This document shows, one piece after another, positions 5,844 to 5,866 of a DNA stretch of 5,866 bases. The position numbers and the translations under genes are program-made. The notes beneath the pieces are model-generated. The model saw only the letters and a program-made list of their open reading frames with translations. It was not told where the DNA came from and did not search any database. The DNA comes from an uncultured Clostridia bacterium. Its GTDB lineage: Bacteria > Bacillota > Clostridia > UMGS1883. The DNA lies in the NCBI GenBank assembly GCA_947629615.1, contig CANRER010000095.1, forward strand, positions 1-5,866. The letters run 5' to 3'. Every line of letters begins with the position of its first letter. The first letter of the stretch is position 1.

Positions 5844-5866
5844 GCTGATGTGGAACATATTAATAC

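Noticed and set aside
1..5866. CRISPR array, tRNA or rRNA gene, insertion sequence, or phage/defence module
   Set aside because: I found no spaced direct repeats, cloverleaf-type sequence, transposase or terminal inverted repeats; apart from the 138-base gap at 510-647, short junctions of up to 11 bases and the right-edge leader of lepA, all of the window is explained by housekeeping genes and the regulator-comF pair.

Overview
The window reads as core, vertically inherited chromosome of a fairly GC-rich Bacillota, most likely a Clostridia/Oscillospiraceae-type bacterium. This is inferred from the lepA-hemW and rimO-pgsA gene pairs, strong GGAGG-type ribosome binding sites, the RimO/PgsA/LepA sequence style, and high GC coding DNA around one short AT-rich intergenic region. 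The assignment rests on reading, not on a search.

Every supported gene lies on the minus strand, so the window reads from right to left. The first block (5829 down to 648) is a tightly packed five-gene cluster: lepA (elongation factor 4), hemW (radical SAM heme chaperone), recX (RecA regulator), rimO (ribosomal protein S12 methylthiotransferase) and pgsA (CDP-alcohol phosphatidyltransferase, phosphatidylglycerophosphate synthase type). Successive genes overlap or are at most 11 bases apart. Three of them have their Shine-Dalgarno sequence in or touching the end of the previous gene, so they very probably form one transcription unit with translational coupling. A near-perfect intrinsic terminator (610-638) closes it 9 bases after the pgsA stop.

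The second block starts in the AT-rich gap (510-647). It has a predicted promoter for a small XRE-family regulator gene (252-509), which overlaps by four bases (ATGA) the start of a comF-family gene running off the left edge (255 to 1). That partial comF has no complete ORF in the window and is easily missed, but its two paired-CxxC zinc motifs and the following ComF-type segment are clear. The same gap has a second, stronger-looking promoter on the plus strand, back to back with the first. It points at the terminator and the 3' end of pgsA, and no gene lies ahead of it.

Functionally the large cluster is a housekeeping mix (translation quality, heme handling, recombination control, ribosome modification, phospholipid synthesis) rather than one pathway. 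I see no mobile element, CRISPR array, RNA gene or defence system, and nothing that amounts to a clearly new biological system. The points most worth a second look are the opposed promoter pair, the coupled regulator-comF pair, recX sitting inside this operon, and a 15-bp tandem duplication in the 3' end of rimO.
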